A model generated the notes under the pieces. It did no database searches. It worked only from the letters and a program-made list of their open reading frames with translations, and was not told where the DNA came from. The position numbers and the translations under genes were made by a program. Of a DNA stretch of 27,384 nucleotides, positions 1-8,382 are shown piece by piece. The DNA comes from a bacterium UBP8_UBA817. GTDB taxonomy: Bacteria; Margulisbacteria; Marinamargulisbacteria; UBA817. Location of the stretch: assembly GCA_002296285.1 (NCBI GenBank), contig DBHX01000050.1:1-27384 (forward strand), read 5' to 3'. The stretch's first letter is position 1; the number at the start of each line of letters is the position of its first letter.

Positions 1-2420
1 TGGTAGTGAGTTGCATTCAATGGTGCAAGCGCACCCTTATCTGCATCAGCTAACGCACCAAGATTGGGTACAAGAGCAGGCGCAGCACCACCACCACTAA
101 CTGCATTTTGAGCGTCTTTCACATCCTTTAAAAACTGTATAATGGCGGCTTTATCAGCGGCGGCATCTAATTGGGTTATATTGATACCATTATTATGTAA
201 ATTAAGTGTCAGAATGTGATCTCTTATTTTATCTACGCTAGTGGCATTTGTATAAGCTGCAGCCGTTTCATCAAACCCGGCGATGGGCAATAAATCGGGC
301 GTATCTGTAATTTCTTGACGTAAAGCATCTTCTGGAAGCATACAACGGATTTCACCCCTCTCGTTTTTATTAAAAGTGAATCCTATAGCATCAACATCTT
401 CATCTTCATCTTCATCTTGACGGGCATGATCGAACGTGAAGCTTCCACCATCTGTTAGTTTTAATAGACCTTCAACAAGGATTGGGACATGTTGATCTTG
501 CATCCAAAATGTTATGGCGTCCTTCGCGGGGCTGGTGTAATTTACATTATTATTTTCTATACAAAATTTTCCGCAAGTTTCTTTATTCATACCATTGTTG
601 AATCTTTCATATGCCATATCTGCGAGTTTGTGTGCGGCCCTACTTAATAAAAATTTTTCAACATTACCAGTTGCATTCTTGTATTGAATCTGATCATTAT
701 AATCATCATCATCATCATCATCATTATCAGCAACCACTTGAAAATTATTAGTAATGCCAAGTATTTCTAGCTGAGCATTCATAATGACCACGGCGGTGTC
801 TCTGTGCCTCATATTAATGGCAATTTGAAGGGGGGTGTTGTTATTCTCATTGACGGCATTCGCGTTTGCCCCTTTATCAAGAAGTATTTTAACCACATCT
901 GTTTTACCTTGTCTACTGGCATCCATAAGCGGGGTGTTCTTAGAATTATTAACGGCATTCACATCTGCTCCATTTTCAATAAGGTCTATAACCGCATTGG
1001 TATCTCCCATCTCAGCGGCAATATGAAGTTCGGTGTCGCCCTGTTTATTCGCTTTAACACGCTCAACGAGAAAGTCTCGCACATCAGTAGCTCCCCCTCC
1101 ACTTCTTGGGGATCGAACTACATCTATCGCTGGTTTTTGTTCTGTCAGCTTAACGCTTTTTCTAACGGTGCTCAAATCTTTGTATCGCGCTGTTGTCCAT
1201 ACGCTCCAGGCATCGTTTGGTGCTTTCCCCCACCTTACACGAGTGTATTGTTTTAATAATTTAACTTGATTTGCTTTATACAGTGAGTCTTCTCGATTAT
1301 TTAAGGCTGTTTTTGTAGCGTTTTCTATTTGCTTTAAGTTACTTTTGGGTATTTTAATGTCACCAATATTCGCTGTTTCAATTAATTCTCTAAGAAATTC
1401 ACTTCTGTTAGGATCAAAATCGCTTAATATGGTTGGGTTTTCGGGGTTCTGTACCAATACCGATTCCACTATCAAGCTGGCCAATAGTTTAGGATTGTTT
1501 TTAATAAACTCAACGTCACTTGTTAGTGCCTCTATTCCTTCTTGCAAGAACTCATCTGCATTGCTGAAATATCCATGGTTCATGGCATTTTGGGCATTTT
1601 CTAAGCATTTTTTGGCTTTATCGGGGCCTGCAAGGCTACCCGTGCTTATATTATGGTGTGTTTGTAATTTTTCTGTGGTTATGGCCGTTTCCTTGAAAGG
1701 GTTCCATGAGGAAAAGGAATTCCATTTTCGTTTTTCGTTTGCCGCAGCAGATCGATCGGCGGTGTGAAGGGCCCTGAAATCAGAAAAATATTTGCCCCAG
1801 GCTTGCAACCCTTTTGTCGCTTTTTCTTGTTTGTTTCCAACGCGTGTTATCTTACCGGTATCTCCACCGACCGTAATGTTTTGCCGATCCCAATGCAAAT
1901 CGAAGCCTTCAAGGTGAAATTTCGACTCATTATCAAGTTTTACTTCGGTTCCTTCTTCGTCATTATCATTACTAAATTCATTGATGAGCCCAATGGCCGA
2001 GGTGATGTCTTCCAATTGCTTTAAGCACACGGCAATGGTTGTTTTACCATTTGATTTTTCAATTTTTTGCCAATGTTGTCCCAAAAACCGGCCAATCTTA
2101 CATAATGAATTACTGAGATTGTCGTCCGAATTTATGGTTGGTGGCGTTAGGGTTGGGTCAATGCATCTGGCCAGGGTGGTTGTGGTTGATTCTAGGGCCT
2201 TTCTAATTTTTTCTTTCTCAATGGTGACGATGCTTGGATTTTTATCCCTGTTCAATGTGATCAAGTCCCCCAAATTTTCGATGGCCTTGGGGAGGTTCCC
2301 TTTGATGTGATTGTATAAACAATTATTGGATTGTTGGGCTTTGATTCTTGGTTGCTTGGTTGCGGTAAACATAGGTTCCCAGTTAAGTTTGCTAAATCCA
2401 AAGTTACTCTTGAATGTCAT
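1..2420 (-). CDS. Ankyrin-repeat protein, C-terminus cut by window edge
   Basis: An open frame runs from ATG at 2420 to the left edge, giving 806 residues without a stop, so the C-terminus is missing. An AAAGGGG ribosome site lies 6 nt before the ATG. Three ankyrin repeats occupy about residues 459-550, with signatures such as GDTELHIAAEMGD, NTPLMDASRQGKTDVVKILL and NTPLQIAINMRH and the usual GADVNAV/GANANAV turns. The first 450 residues match no domain I recognise. An Asp-rich run follows the repeats (about 566-571) and a Glu/Asp run lies near residue 670. I see no signal peptide or membrane segment. Ankyrin repeats bind proteins, and in host-associated bacteria such proteins are often secreted effectors, but no secretion signal is visible here. 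It lies 51 nt downstream of the 381-aa gene on the same strand, probably in one transcript. Confidence 0.9.
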   Translation of the reverse strand, partial: MTFKSNFGFSKLNWEPMFTATKQPRIKAQQSNNCLYNHIKGNLPKAIENLGDLITLNRDKNPSIVTIEKEKIRKALESTTTTLARCIDPTLTPPTINSDDNLSNSLCKIGRFLGQHWQKIEKSNGKTTIAVCLKQLEDITSAIGLINEFSNDNDEEGTEVKLDNESKFHLEGFDLHWDRQNITVGGDTGKITRVGNKQEKATKGLQAWGKYFSDFRALHTADRSAAANEKRKWNSFSSWNPFKETAITTEKLQTHHNISTGSLAGPDKAKKCLENAQNAMNHGYFSNADEFLQEGIEALTSDVEFIKNNPKLLASLIVESVLVQNPENPTILSDFDPNRSEFLRELIETANIGDIKIPKSNLKQIENATKTALNNREDSLYKANQVKLLKQYTRVRWGKAPNDAWSVWTTARYKDLSTVRKSVKLTEQKPAIDVVRSPRSGGGATDVRDFLVERVKANKQGDTELHIAAEMGDTNAVIDLIENGADVNAVNNSKNTPLMDASRQGKTDVVKILLDKGANANAVNENNNTPLQIAINMRHRDTAVVIMNAQLEILGITNNFQVVADNDDDDDDDYNDQIQYKNATGNVEKFLLSRAAHKLADMAYERFNNGMNKETCGKFCIENNNVNYTSPAKDAITFWMQDQHVPILVEGLLKLTDGGSFTFDHARQDEDEDEDVDAIGFTFNKNERGEIRCMLPEDALRQEITDTPDLLPIAGFDETAAAYTNATSVDKIRDHILTLNLHNNGINITQLDAAADKAAIIQFLKDVKDAQNAVSGGGAAPALVPNLGALADADKGALAPLNATHY

Positions 2421-2471
2421 TTTTTACCCCTTTGTGTTAGTTATTCATTGTATGCCCACAATTTGTGACAT

Positions 2472-3617
2472 TTAAACATGGGAGGTTTGTATCTTGATCG
2501 GGTGGCTTTTTATTTTGGTGAAAATCCATACTTCTTTGAACCGGGTGACAATTTTTTTGGTGTGAAGTTTTTTGGCGATCTGTCCGTAATCAATGGCATT
2601 GAACTGGTTCATGGGCCAAATGACCAAAATGGTGTTGGGGCCAAATTGGGCCGTGTTTTTGGCGTTGATTCGGCTCATGATGCTTTGGCAACATTGGTCC
2701 ACCTGATAGGTTTCATCCAAATGGGTTTGCGCTTTGACAATGTCGGCTTCATTTAACTTGAACCCATTGGCTGGTGAAATTTTAAATGTAATGTTGGCAT
2801 CCTTGCTTTGGTTTTCGACCGTTAGCATGGTTCCATCATCTAATGGGTTAATCGTAATTAAGGTTTGCTCAATGGTTAAAGATTGCTGCACCAATTGATT
2901 GCACTTATTTAAAATGAGCCATAAATCAATGGCCAAACAAATGTGCTGCTTTTCTTCAATGCATGCATGCCATCGGTTAATGTCCAGCAATGAAATTTCG
3001 ATGGCATGGCCACCGTAAGTCTTTTGTAAATGTGAAATGAATCGCGACCGGTAGTGTTGGTTTCGACCAAAGGTTTCATGTTCCGGGGCAATGGTGATTT
3101 CAATGCCCATGGTTTTTCGTTTGTGTTTCACCAAAAAGTCCGGGGCAAAGTGCAACTGTTCCGGCTTGCTGTCAAATAAATAATCCATGTGCCGCAATTG
3201 TGCATAATGAGGCAAAAAATGCAGCAATACAAAATATTCGTAATCTTCCGTTATCCATTGATGAAATTCCCCCAAATTGCATTGAAATGGGCGTTTGGAT
3301 TGATGTTTTTGCGTTAAGTTCTCATAATGAAATTGCATCCAGGCCCAGCGGGTCAGGATGTGGTGCTGGTCCGTGTAGTCCAAATGTGAAATGGCTCGCT
3401 TGATGTGACGGACATTCTTTTTTGGGTGCTCAATGAGTAATCTCAAGGCATGAATTTGATACTCCAAGGACGTTAAATCAACATCATCACGCGGTGTCAG
3501 AATCGCATGATTGTATTCTTCCAATGTTTGTGCGGCCACTTCATACAATACCTGGTCCGGCCGAATGAACTGGCGGATATGATCATTTAAACGTGTCATG
3601 GCATCATGAATGTCCAT
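2472..3617 (-). CDS. Unknown protein, 381 aa, possible nuclease-like fold
   Basis: This intact ORF has no signal peptide or membrane segment, and I do not recognise the family. The N-terminal half is rich in His, Asp and aromatic residues and looks helical. Around residues 160-180 the sequence APDFLVKHKRKTMGIEIT has a Pro-Asp followed at a distance by a hydrophobic-Glu-x-Thr strand. This resembles the core of PD-(D/E)xK nuclease folds with Thr in the lysine position. The resemblance is weak and I do not assign the function. The gene diverges from sodC across 80 nt and precedes the ankyrin gene on the same strand. No convincing ribosome site precedes the ATG: a GGGGA lies about 11 nt upstream. 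The next in-frame ATG, at 3599, is an alternative start. Confidence 0.75.
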   Translation of the reverse strand: MDIHDAMTRLNDHIRQFIRPDQVLYEVAAQTLEEYNHAILTPRDDVDLTSLEYQIHALRLLIEHPKKNVRHIKRAISHLDYTDQHHILTRWAWMQFHYENLTQKHQSKRPFQCNLGEFHQWITEDYEYFVLLHFLPHYAQLRHMDYLFDSKPEQLHFAPDFLVKHKRKTMGIEITIAPEHETFGRNQHYRSRFISHLQKTYGGHAIEISLLDINRWHACIEEKQHICLAIDLWLILNKCNQLVQQSLTIEQTLITINPLDDGTMLTVENQSKDANITFKISPANGFKLNEADIVKAQTHLDETYQVDQCCQSIMSRINAKNTAQFGPNTILVIWPMNQFNAIDYGQIAKKLHTKKIVTRFKEVWIFTKIKSHPIKIQTSHV

Positions 3618-3662
3618 GCCATGGTATTCCCCGTTTTTTTCCCTGCTAAACCTGCCATTTCA

Positions 3663-3691
3663 TTGATTTAGCGTTCTTTTTGCGGTTAAAT
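3663..3691 (+). promoter_or_regulatory. sodC promoter, leaderless geometry
   Basis: TTGATT (3663-3668), a 17-nt spacer and TTAAAT (3686-3691) form a sigma70-like pair. The -10 ends 6 nt before the ATG at 3698, so transcription should begin at or within a base or two of the start codon. This is inferred from sequence only. Confidence 0.5.
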
Positions 3692-3697
3692 ACAGGT

Positions 3698-4249
3698 ATG
3701 AATATTCAAACAATACTATTATTATCCATGTTAGCCGTGATACCATTGCAGGCCGTGCCCCCCATGCCAAAAGTTGTGGCCCAATCCCACCAATATAAAA
3801 CAGCCCTGGCCGTTATTCTGCCCACACAAGGGAATGCCGTTCAAGGAACCTTCTCTTTTTCGCAAGAACCGGATGGGGTTCGCGTATCCGCCATATTAAC
3901 CGGCCTTACCCCCAACCAAGATCATGGGGTTCACATTCACCAGTGGGGCGATATTTCCGACCAAGTCTCAGGGAAAAGTGCCGGCGGGCATTACAACCCC
4001 GAAGGGCATCCCCATGGGTTGCCACCCAACCCAAAACGCCATGCCGGTTCGTTTGGTAACATCAGCGCCGATGAAAATGGGGAAGCTAAATTTGATTTTT
4101 TGGATACCACCATCACCATTGCCGGTCGACGAAACCCCATTATTGGCCGCAGTGTGGTGGTTCATGCGAAGCCTGATACCGGTGAGCAGCCTGCCGGAAA
4201 TGCCGGCCCACGCATCGGGCTCGGGGTGATTGGGATCGCTAAATTTTAG
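3698..4249 (+). CDS. sodC: Cu/Zn-type superoxide dismutase, cysteine-free, exported
   Basis: The product would dismutate superoxide to peroxide and oxygen in the periplasm. The 183-aa product starts with a signal peptide (hydrophobic residues 5-18, likely cut near LQA at 17-19). Metal-site residues align with the family: His79 and His81 in HIHQWGD, bridging His98 in GGHYNP, His106, His115 and His156 in VVVHAKPD, plus the guiding Arg172 in GNAGPR. Two departures stand out. The Zn-ligand Asp (Asp83 of the human enzyme) is replaced by Ser118 in RHAGSFGN. Both cysteines of the conserved intrasubunit disulfide are absent, and the protein has no cysteine at all. A TTG 18 nt upstream is in frame, but ATG 3698 directly precedes the signal peptide. 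The last 11 nt overlap the convergent ferredoxin gene. Confidence 0.92.
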   Translation: MNIQTILLLSMLAVIPLQAVPPMPKVVAQSHQYKTALAVILPTQGNAVQGTFSFSQEPDGVRVSAILTGLTPNQDHGVHIHQWGDISDQVSGKSAGGHYNPEGHPHGLPPNPKRHAGSFGNISADENGEAKFDFLDTTITIAGRRNPIIGRSVVVHAKPDTGEQPAGNAGPRIGLGVIGIAKF

Positions 4250-4793
4250 AGCGTATCTTTTTCTCAGGGGCTCGGATTGAAATAACCAATGGCTCTCTGC
4301 TAATGACCGCCTGACACCCCAACCGTGTGTGTTTTGTGGGTGGCTTGGCTTCGTCAATGTCCAACATGTCGTACTCTTCATCCCGAGGGGTGGGGTTCTC
4401 CAACGTGCCGGTTAATACTTCCACCGCACAACTGGAACACGATAACTGCCCATAACAGTCTGAACATAAAAATGATTCTGTGAATCCACTATCTCGAACA
4501 TGCGCTAAAATAGAACCCGGTTCACCCACGTCATCTGGGGATTGCTTGTTCTTGGCCATGAGCGTCACCAATTCGTTGGTTTCTTCATTAAAGATAAACA
4601 TTGGGGTAATGTTTGAGTGACGCGTTGGGTCACTAAAATAGGTGGTGAGTGCTGACTGCAATTTGGGCTGATTGCTAAGGAATCCGGCATACGCCTCAAT
4701 CACCCCTGAATCCAAGTGTGCCGTTAATAATTGTTTTAATTCGATGGGCCCATTGAATGGGGTTGGTGTTTGCTCGTTAATTTTGCAGATCAT
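4239..4793 (-). CDS. 2Fe-2S ferredoxin, 184 aa
   Basis: This is an electron carrier with a plant/adrenodoxin-type 2Fe-2S site. The ligands are Cys113, Cys119, Cys122 and Cys160 (C-x5-C-x2-C-x37-C), in DCYGQLSCSSCAVEV and RLGCQAVI; Cys110 is an extra nearby thiol. The beta-grasp domain covers about residues 70-178. About 65 N-terminal residues precede it and are not part of the usual ~100-aa fold. The start codon overlaps the kamA stop as ATGA, with GGAGA 6 nt upstream inside kamA, so translation is coupled. The natural inference is that it feeds electrons to the radical SAM cluster of the upstream enzyme or exchanges them with the FAD protein of the same cluster. Its 3' end overlaps sodC on the other strand by 11 nt. 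Confidence 0.9.
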   Translation of the reverse strand: MICKINEQTPTPFNGPIELKQLLTAHLDSGVIEAYAGFLSNQPKLQSALTTYFSDPTRHSNITPMFIFNEETNELVTLMAKNKQSPDDVGEPGSILAHVRDSGFTESFLCSDCYGQLSCSSCAVEVLTGTLENPTPRDEEYDMLDIDEAKPPTKHTRLGCQAVISREPLVISIRAPEKKIRSKI

Positions 4794-6250
4794 TCGATGT
4801 CTCCTGATTTTACCATGGCATCATATTTTTTTTGCTTTTCATTTAAAATATGCGCGTATTCATCTTCAAAAAAGAATTTTTTATCTCCAAATGCGGGTTG
4901 CAATTGGTCAATCCATGCGGCTTTTTCGTCGTATTTTGCAAAAAATACGCGGTCGCACCAATCGTCGTTTCGGCCTTGTAAAAACTTTAATGCAAACACG
5001 TCTTCACCCGCGATTGTTTCCCTGCCTAAAACCGAAATTTTACCTGGACCACAGGACATTGATGGGCCCCGGGCAGTGTGCCCCAACCCTGAGACTTGCT
5101 TTCTGGCCCCTTGGTAAATGTCCAACGCTCGGGCCAATGGAATTTCAAAATAATGCCTTGCACCCGTGTCCCTGGCCACAAACATATAATATGGAATCAT
5201 GCCATGCTGAACTTGCAAGTCCCACATTTTTGACCAAACATATGAGCTGTCGTTAATGTGTTTCATCACCGGTGATTGCGTTCGAATGGTTGCCCCGGCC
5301 TCTTCTCGCAAGCGTCTGATCGCTTCCAGGGTTACTGGTCCCATTTCTTGATAATGTGAAAAATGAGCCATGATGCTCACATGCTTGCCATGTTCACGCA
5401 TTTTTCGAAACAATGCAATCAGATCATCCGCGTCTGGTTCTGTTAAGAATCGGTAGGGGTGATACGTCAATGCTTTGGTTCCCATGCGAATGGTTTGAAC
5501 ATGTGAATATTCCGGAGATAATAATGGCAATAATACTTGTTTCCACACATCTGTTTTCATGGTGGCCGGGTCCCCACCCGTCATTAGTACATCGCTCACC
5601 TCAGGGTGGGCCTTTAAATATTTATGCAAACGGATATGATCATCTTCTAAAAACTTGTCTTTTCCAACAAATTGATTGAATCGAAAACAATACGTGCAAT
5701 AGGCATGGCAGGTTTGGGCATTTTTGTGAAACATCAAGACTATTTTTTTGTACTTGTGTTGCAACCCATCAATGAATTCCGGCTCATTGTCATCATCAAT
5801 AAACGGGCGATTCGCGGATTGATTGGCTGGGGCCGGGTTTTTCTGGGTTCGAATTTCAGATATTTTATTGGCAATCACATCACGATCCGCACCCGCGGCT
5901 TTTATCTCTAAAATAGCGTCAATTTCTTCCGGATGAAGCATCTCTTTTTGTGGAAAGGTTAATTGGAAAATGGGATCATCTTCATACGCATCCCAATTGA
6001 TTCGATTGATGATGTGTTGATTGATTTTGAATGGAAATACTTGCGCCACAATTTCGCGAGCGTCCAAATCTGGATCATTGATGCCTTTGGATTCAAATAA
6101 TGGGCGAATGTCCGTGCGTAAAAATTTTTTAAATGGCTGATGATTGATGGCCACACCATTGGGTGTCATCCACGGTTTTGGTTGCTTAAATATCACGGAG
6201 GCATCGGTTAAATTAAAAATATCCTCGGTGGTGTCGATTGTTTTTTGCAT
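4790..6250 (-). CDS. KamA-family radical SAM aminomutase-like protein
   Basis: This 486-residue protein belongs to the lysine 2,3-aminomutase family, which uses S-adenosylmethionine, a 4Fe-4S cluster and PLP to move an amino group. The cluster motif CHAYCTYC gives Cys181, Cys185 and Cys188. TGGDP (224-228) is the SAM-contact motif. Lys404 in SCGPGKISVLG matches the PLP lysine of the family's GGGGK loop. In clostridial lysine 2,3-aminomutase an Asp seven residues before that lysine helps bind substrate; here that position is Ser397, and the other substrate Asp region reads FVARDTGARHYF. The substrate may therefore not be lysine. The frame extends 58 codons further upstream, but ATG 6250 has a -10 hexamer just before it and fits the family N-terminus. 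The 3' end is coupled to the ferredoxin gene. Confidence 0.9.
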   Translation of the reverse strand: MQKTIDTTEDIFNLTDASVIFKQPKPWMTPNGVAINHQPFKKFLRTDIRPLFESKGINDPDLDAREIVAQVFPFKINQHIINRINWDAYEDDPIFQLTFPQKEMLHPEEIDAILEIKAAGADRDVIANKISEIRTQKNPAPANQSANRPFIDDDNEPEFIDGLQHKYKKIVLMFHKNAQTCHAYCTYCFRFNQFVGKDKFLEDDHIRLHKYLKAHPEVSDVLMTGGDPATMKTDVWKQVLLPLLSPEYSHVQTIRMGTKALTYHPYRFLTEPDADDLIALFRKMREHGKHVSIMAHFSHYQEMGPVTLEAIRRLREEAGATIRTQSPVMKHINDSSYVWSKMWDLQVQHGMIPYYMFVARDTGARHYFEIPLARALDIYQGARKQVSGLGHTARGPSMSCGPGKISVLGRETIAGEDVFALKFLQGRNDDWCDRVFFAKYDEKAAWIDQLQPAFGDKKFFFEDEYAHILNEKQKKYDAMVKSGDIE

Positions 6251-6256
6251 ATTCCT

Positions 6257-6284
6257 ATCATACGTTGCACGCCCTGGATGGCAA
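6257..6284 (-). promoter_or_regulatory. kamA promoter, leaderless geometry
   Basis: On the minus strand TTGCCA (6284-6279), a 16-nt spacer and TATGAT (6262-6257) precede the kamA ATG, with 6 nt between the -10 and the start codon. The only SD-like string, AGGA, is 2 nt from the ATG, too close to work normally. The pair lies in the 85-nt gap after the FAD gene, so kamA-fdx may also be transcribed alone. Confidence 0.55.
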
Positions 6285-6335
6285 ATTTTTTTTTGAATAT
6301 TCAGTAGAAATGGACGGCTTAGATGTGAATATGGT

Positions 6336-7502
6336 CTATTTAATTTTCTTTTTTGCGATGGATTTAAACTGATGTCCTGATGTGATGGCGCCTTCAATGG
6401 ATGGGAATTGGGTCCAATCCCCAATTACGGTGATGTTGGGGTTTGAAATGGTGGGCGTTAATCGGTACTTGGGCAAGGCTTTTTTTATGGTTTCTTCCCA
6501 AACAAAGCTCCAATCCTTTTCCCCCGTGATTGCGTGGACCTCGTTTTCAATGGCTTTTGGGGTTTCTTTGGTGAAGGTGCTTACATTCATGTAATGGGTG
6601 CCTTCAGGAGCCAATTGACTGGAAACCAACGTTGGAATATTAATGTGGGAAATGGGGCCTTTTCGAGCATTTAAAATGAGAGGCGCCAATTGGGTTGGGT
6701 TTTTTTTGGCCAAGATGTAATTATGGACGTGATGCCATGCATGGACGGGTTCTGGGCTGTTTAATAGTTTGAAACAGGTCGAGAAATCCGTGGCAATGAC
6801 AATGTGTTTAAATGTGTGGGGTTGGTCATTAATGATGCATTGATTGTCTTTAATCTGGGTGATGATGCTATTTTTTTGAATATGCTCATTCGGTATTTGA
6901 GCTTCCAATTGCTCAATGATTTTGACCATGCCTTTTTCAGGGATGGCCGCACCTTCTCGAAAAAAACAATGCAGGTAATACTGAAACTGACTCACGCTTT
7001 TAAGGCAGGTGGGGTCCAAAAATACGCCCCTAAAAAATGGGGTTAAAAATTGCTGATTGAATGGTTCTGAATAGTTGTTTTTGAAATAATCCTGACATAG
7101 TTCATGGGATTGGATGGGCTTTCTTATTCCTTTCAATGCATCCATTCCGAGTTGAATGTAATCGGACCAACGGGCATTCAATTTTGGGCCTGATTTGTAC
7201 TGATTTGGGTATTGGTGCCCGAACCATTGTGGGCCCTCCTCCGTGATAATGGTGGCACCACTCGGGTAGTGGCATAGATTTAAGCTGGAATAATCCAACA
7301 ATTGACGGGTGAGTTTGTAGTGGGGCAATAGCACTTGAAATCCGTTGTCCACAATCAGCTGTTTTCGTGTGTAACTCGCGACCCTTCCACCCAACCTGTC
7401 CGAGGCTTCATACAATGTGAAGTCAATTCCCAATTGCTTGAGCCCAATGGCGCACGACAACCCGGCCAAACCGCCGCCTATAATTGCAATATCACTTCCC
7501 AT
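6336..7502 (-). CDS. FAD-dependent amine oxidase / desaturase-like oxidoreductase
   Basis: This 388-aa flavoprotein is of the amine oxidase / phytoene desaturase superfamily. The dinucleotide-binding loop GGGLAG (9-14) comes right after the start, followed by the acidic strand end YEASDRLGGRV typical of this superfamily. The C-terminus has the second FAD-contact motif, VIGDW followed by PSIEGAITSG. The substrate cannot be read from sequence. A GTG 33 nt upstream (7535) is in frame; I prefer ATG 7502 because the FAD-binding strand should begin within a few residues and a promoter-like -10 sits 6 nt before it. There is no Shine-Dalgarno at either start. It diverges from the AraC-type gene and lies 85 nt upstream of kamA on the same strand, suggesting a redox pathway of flavoprotein, radical SAM enzyme and ferredoxin. 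Confidence 0.88.
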   Translation of the reverse strand: MGSDIAIIGGGLAGLSCAIGLKQLGIDFTLYEASDRLGGRVASYTRKQLIVDNGFQVLLPHYKLTRQLLDYSSLNLCHYPSGATIITEEGPQWFGHQYPNQYKSGPKLNARWSDYIQLGMDALKGIRKPIQSHELCQDYFKNNYSEPFNQQFLTPFFRGVFLDPTCLKSVSQFQYYLHCFFREGAAIPEKGMVKIIEQLEAQIPNEHIQKNSIITQIKDNQCIINDQPHTFKHIVIATDFSTCFKLLNSPEPVHAWHHVHNYILAKKNPTQLAPLILNARKGPISHINIPTLVSSQLAPEGTHYMNVSTFTKETPKAIENEVHAITGEKDWSFVWEETIKKALPKYRLTPTISNPNITVIGDWTQFPSIEGAITSGHQFKSIAKKKIK

Positions 7503-7508
7503 GCATTC

Positions 7509-7537
7509 ATGGTACTTAAAATTATTTTGATCCACAA
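7509..7537 (-). promoter_or_regulatory. FAD-gene promoter candidate
   Basis: Minus-strand TTGTGG (7537-7532), a 17-nt spacer and TACCAT (7514-7509) lie with the -10 6 nt before ATG 7502. The match to consensus is modest. Its value is the same spacing to the start codon as at sodC, kamA and nadB, and it decides between two possible starts. Confidence 0.35.
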
Positions 7538-7548
7538 CGTCATTTTGG

Positions 7549-7577
7549 TTGATTATTCATTTGGGCTGAATTAATCT
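7549..7577 (+). promoter_or_regulatory. araC-type gene promoter candidate
   Basis: TTGATT (7549-7554), a 17-nt spacer and TAATCT (7572-7577) lie 7 nt before ATG 7585. No Shine-Dalgarno is present. Its -35 is 11 nt from the -35 of the divergent FAD-gene promoter, so one bound regulator could act on both. Confidence 0.35.
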
Positions 7578-7584
7578 GAACAAA

Positions 7585-8382
7585 ATGAAAGATTCAATTA
7601 GCATTCGTGCCTCTGATGCCTCGCATCGGCCGCGTCGTGGCCTGCATCAGCACAAACATTATGAGATTTTAATCATTAAACAAGGCGGTGGGCATCACAT
7701 CGTTGACTTTGAACGCTTTGATGTTCAAGAAAATCAGATTTTTTTTATGCGACCCGGGCAAACCCATGAATTTTCACCACAACCAGGCTCTGAATTTTAT
7801 TTTATTGCGTTTGATAAGGATGAGGTCATGATGAATGCGCCCACACAATTGCGCCAATTTGAGTTTTTTCAGTCCTTCCATTGCGATGGCCCCGTGCAGC
7901 TGGATGAGGTGGATTCCATTATTAAACAAATGATCGATGTGCAATATGAATTGAATCATCCAGGGACCATGCAATCGGTGTTGATTTCTGGATTGGTAAC
8001 CGTGTTGCTCATTAAAATTCAACGCAAGTTTCGACAATTTGCAGCCATTGAATTGTCGGAATTTAATGAGTTGGTCATGCATTTTAATCAACTGGTGGAT
8101 GATCCCGCGTGCTTATTTCGTTTTGTGAAAGACTATGCCAAGCATTTGCATGTTTCGGCCACTTACTTAAACGATACGGTTAAAAAAGTCACTGGGCGAC
8201 CGGCGAGTTACTGGATTCAAAAAAAACAGGTGGTCTACGCCAAGCAGTTGCTCAATGATCGTCGGTTAAATTTTAAAATGATTGCCGCTCAATTGGGATT
8301 TACCGATGCCACCCATTTTGCACGGTTTTTTAAGTCGCAAACGAAAGCGACCCCCACGGCGTACCGGGCGTCGTTGACATGA
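7585..8382 (+). CDS. AraC-family transcriptional regulator
   Basis: This 265-aa regulator has an N-terminal cupin-like sensor domain (about residues 15-90, with HQHKHYEILIIKQG and the RPGQTHEF turn) and a C-terminal double helix-turn-helix domain (about 165-262). The second HTH reads MIAAQLGFTDATHFARFFK and is followed by the family's TPTAYR end. The ligand is unknown. Position suggests control of the divergent FAD-kamA-ferredoxin genes or of itself. The stop overlaps the sfsA start as ATGA. No Shine-Dalgarno precedes the ATG. Confidence 0.93.
   Translation: MKDSISIRASDASHRPRRGLHQHKHYEILIIKQGGGHHIVDFERFDVQENQIFFMRPGQTHEFSPQPGSEFYFIAFDKDEVMMNAPTQLRQFEFFQSFHCDGPVQLDEVDSIIKQMIDVQYELNHPGTMQSVLISGLVTVLLIKIQRKFRQFAAIELSEFNELVMHFNQLVDDPACLFRFVKDYAKHLHVSATYLNDTVKKVTGRPASYWIQKKQVVYAKQLLNDRRLNFKMIAAQLGFTDATHFARFFKSQTKATPTAYRASLT

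Noticed and set aside
399..730. Triplet and hexamer repeats (CAT and CTTCAT runs) as phase-variation tracts
   Set aside because: Unit lengths of 3 and 6 keep the ankyrin gene in frame, so they vary acidic-run length at most.
804..2310. Plus-strand ORFs opposite the ankyrin gene
   Set aside because: They are antisense shadows: no ribosome sites, low-complexity composition, and the minus frame is open for the whole stretch with clear ankyrin repeats.
3680..3697. TTG start for sodC six codons upstream
   Set aside because: It has no ribosome site, lies upstream of the signal peptide and overlaps the spacer and -10 of the predicted promoter.
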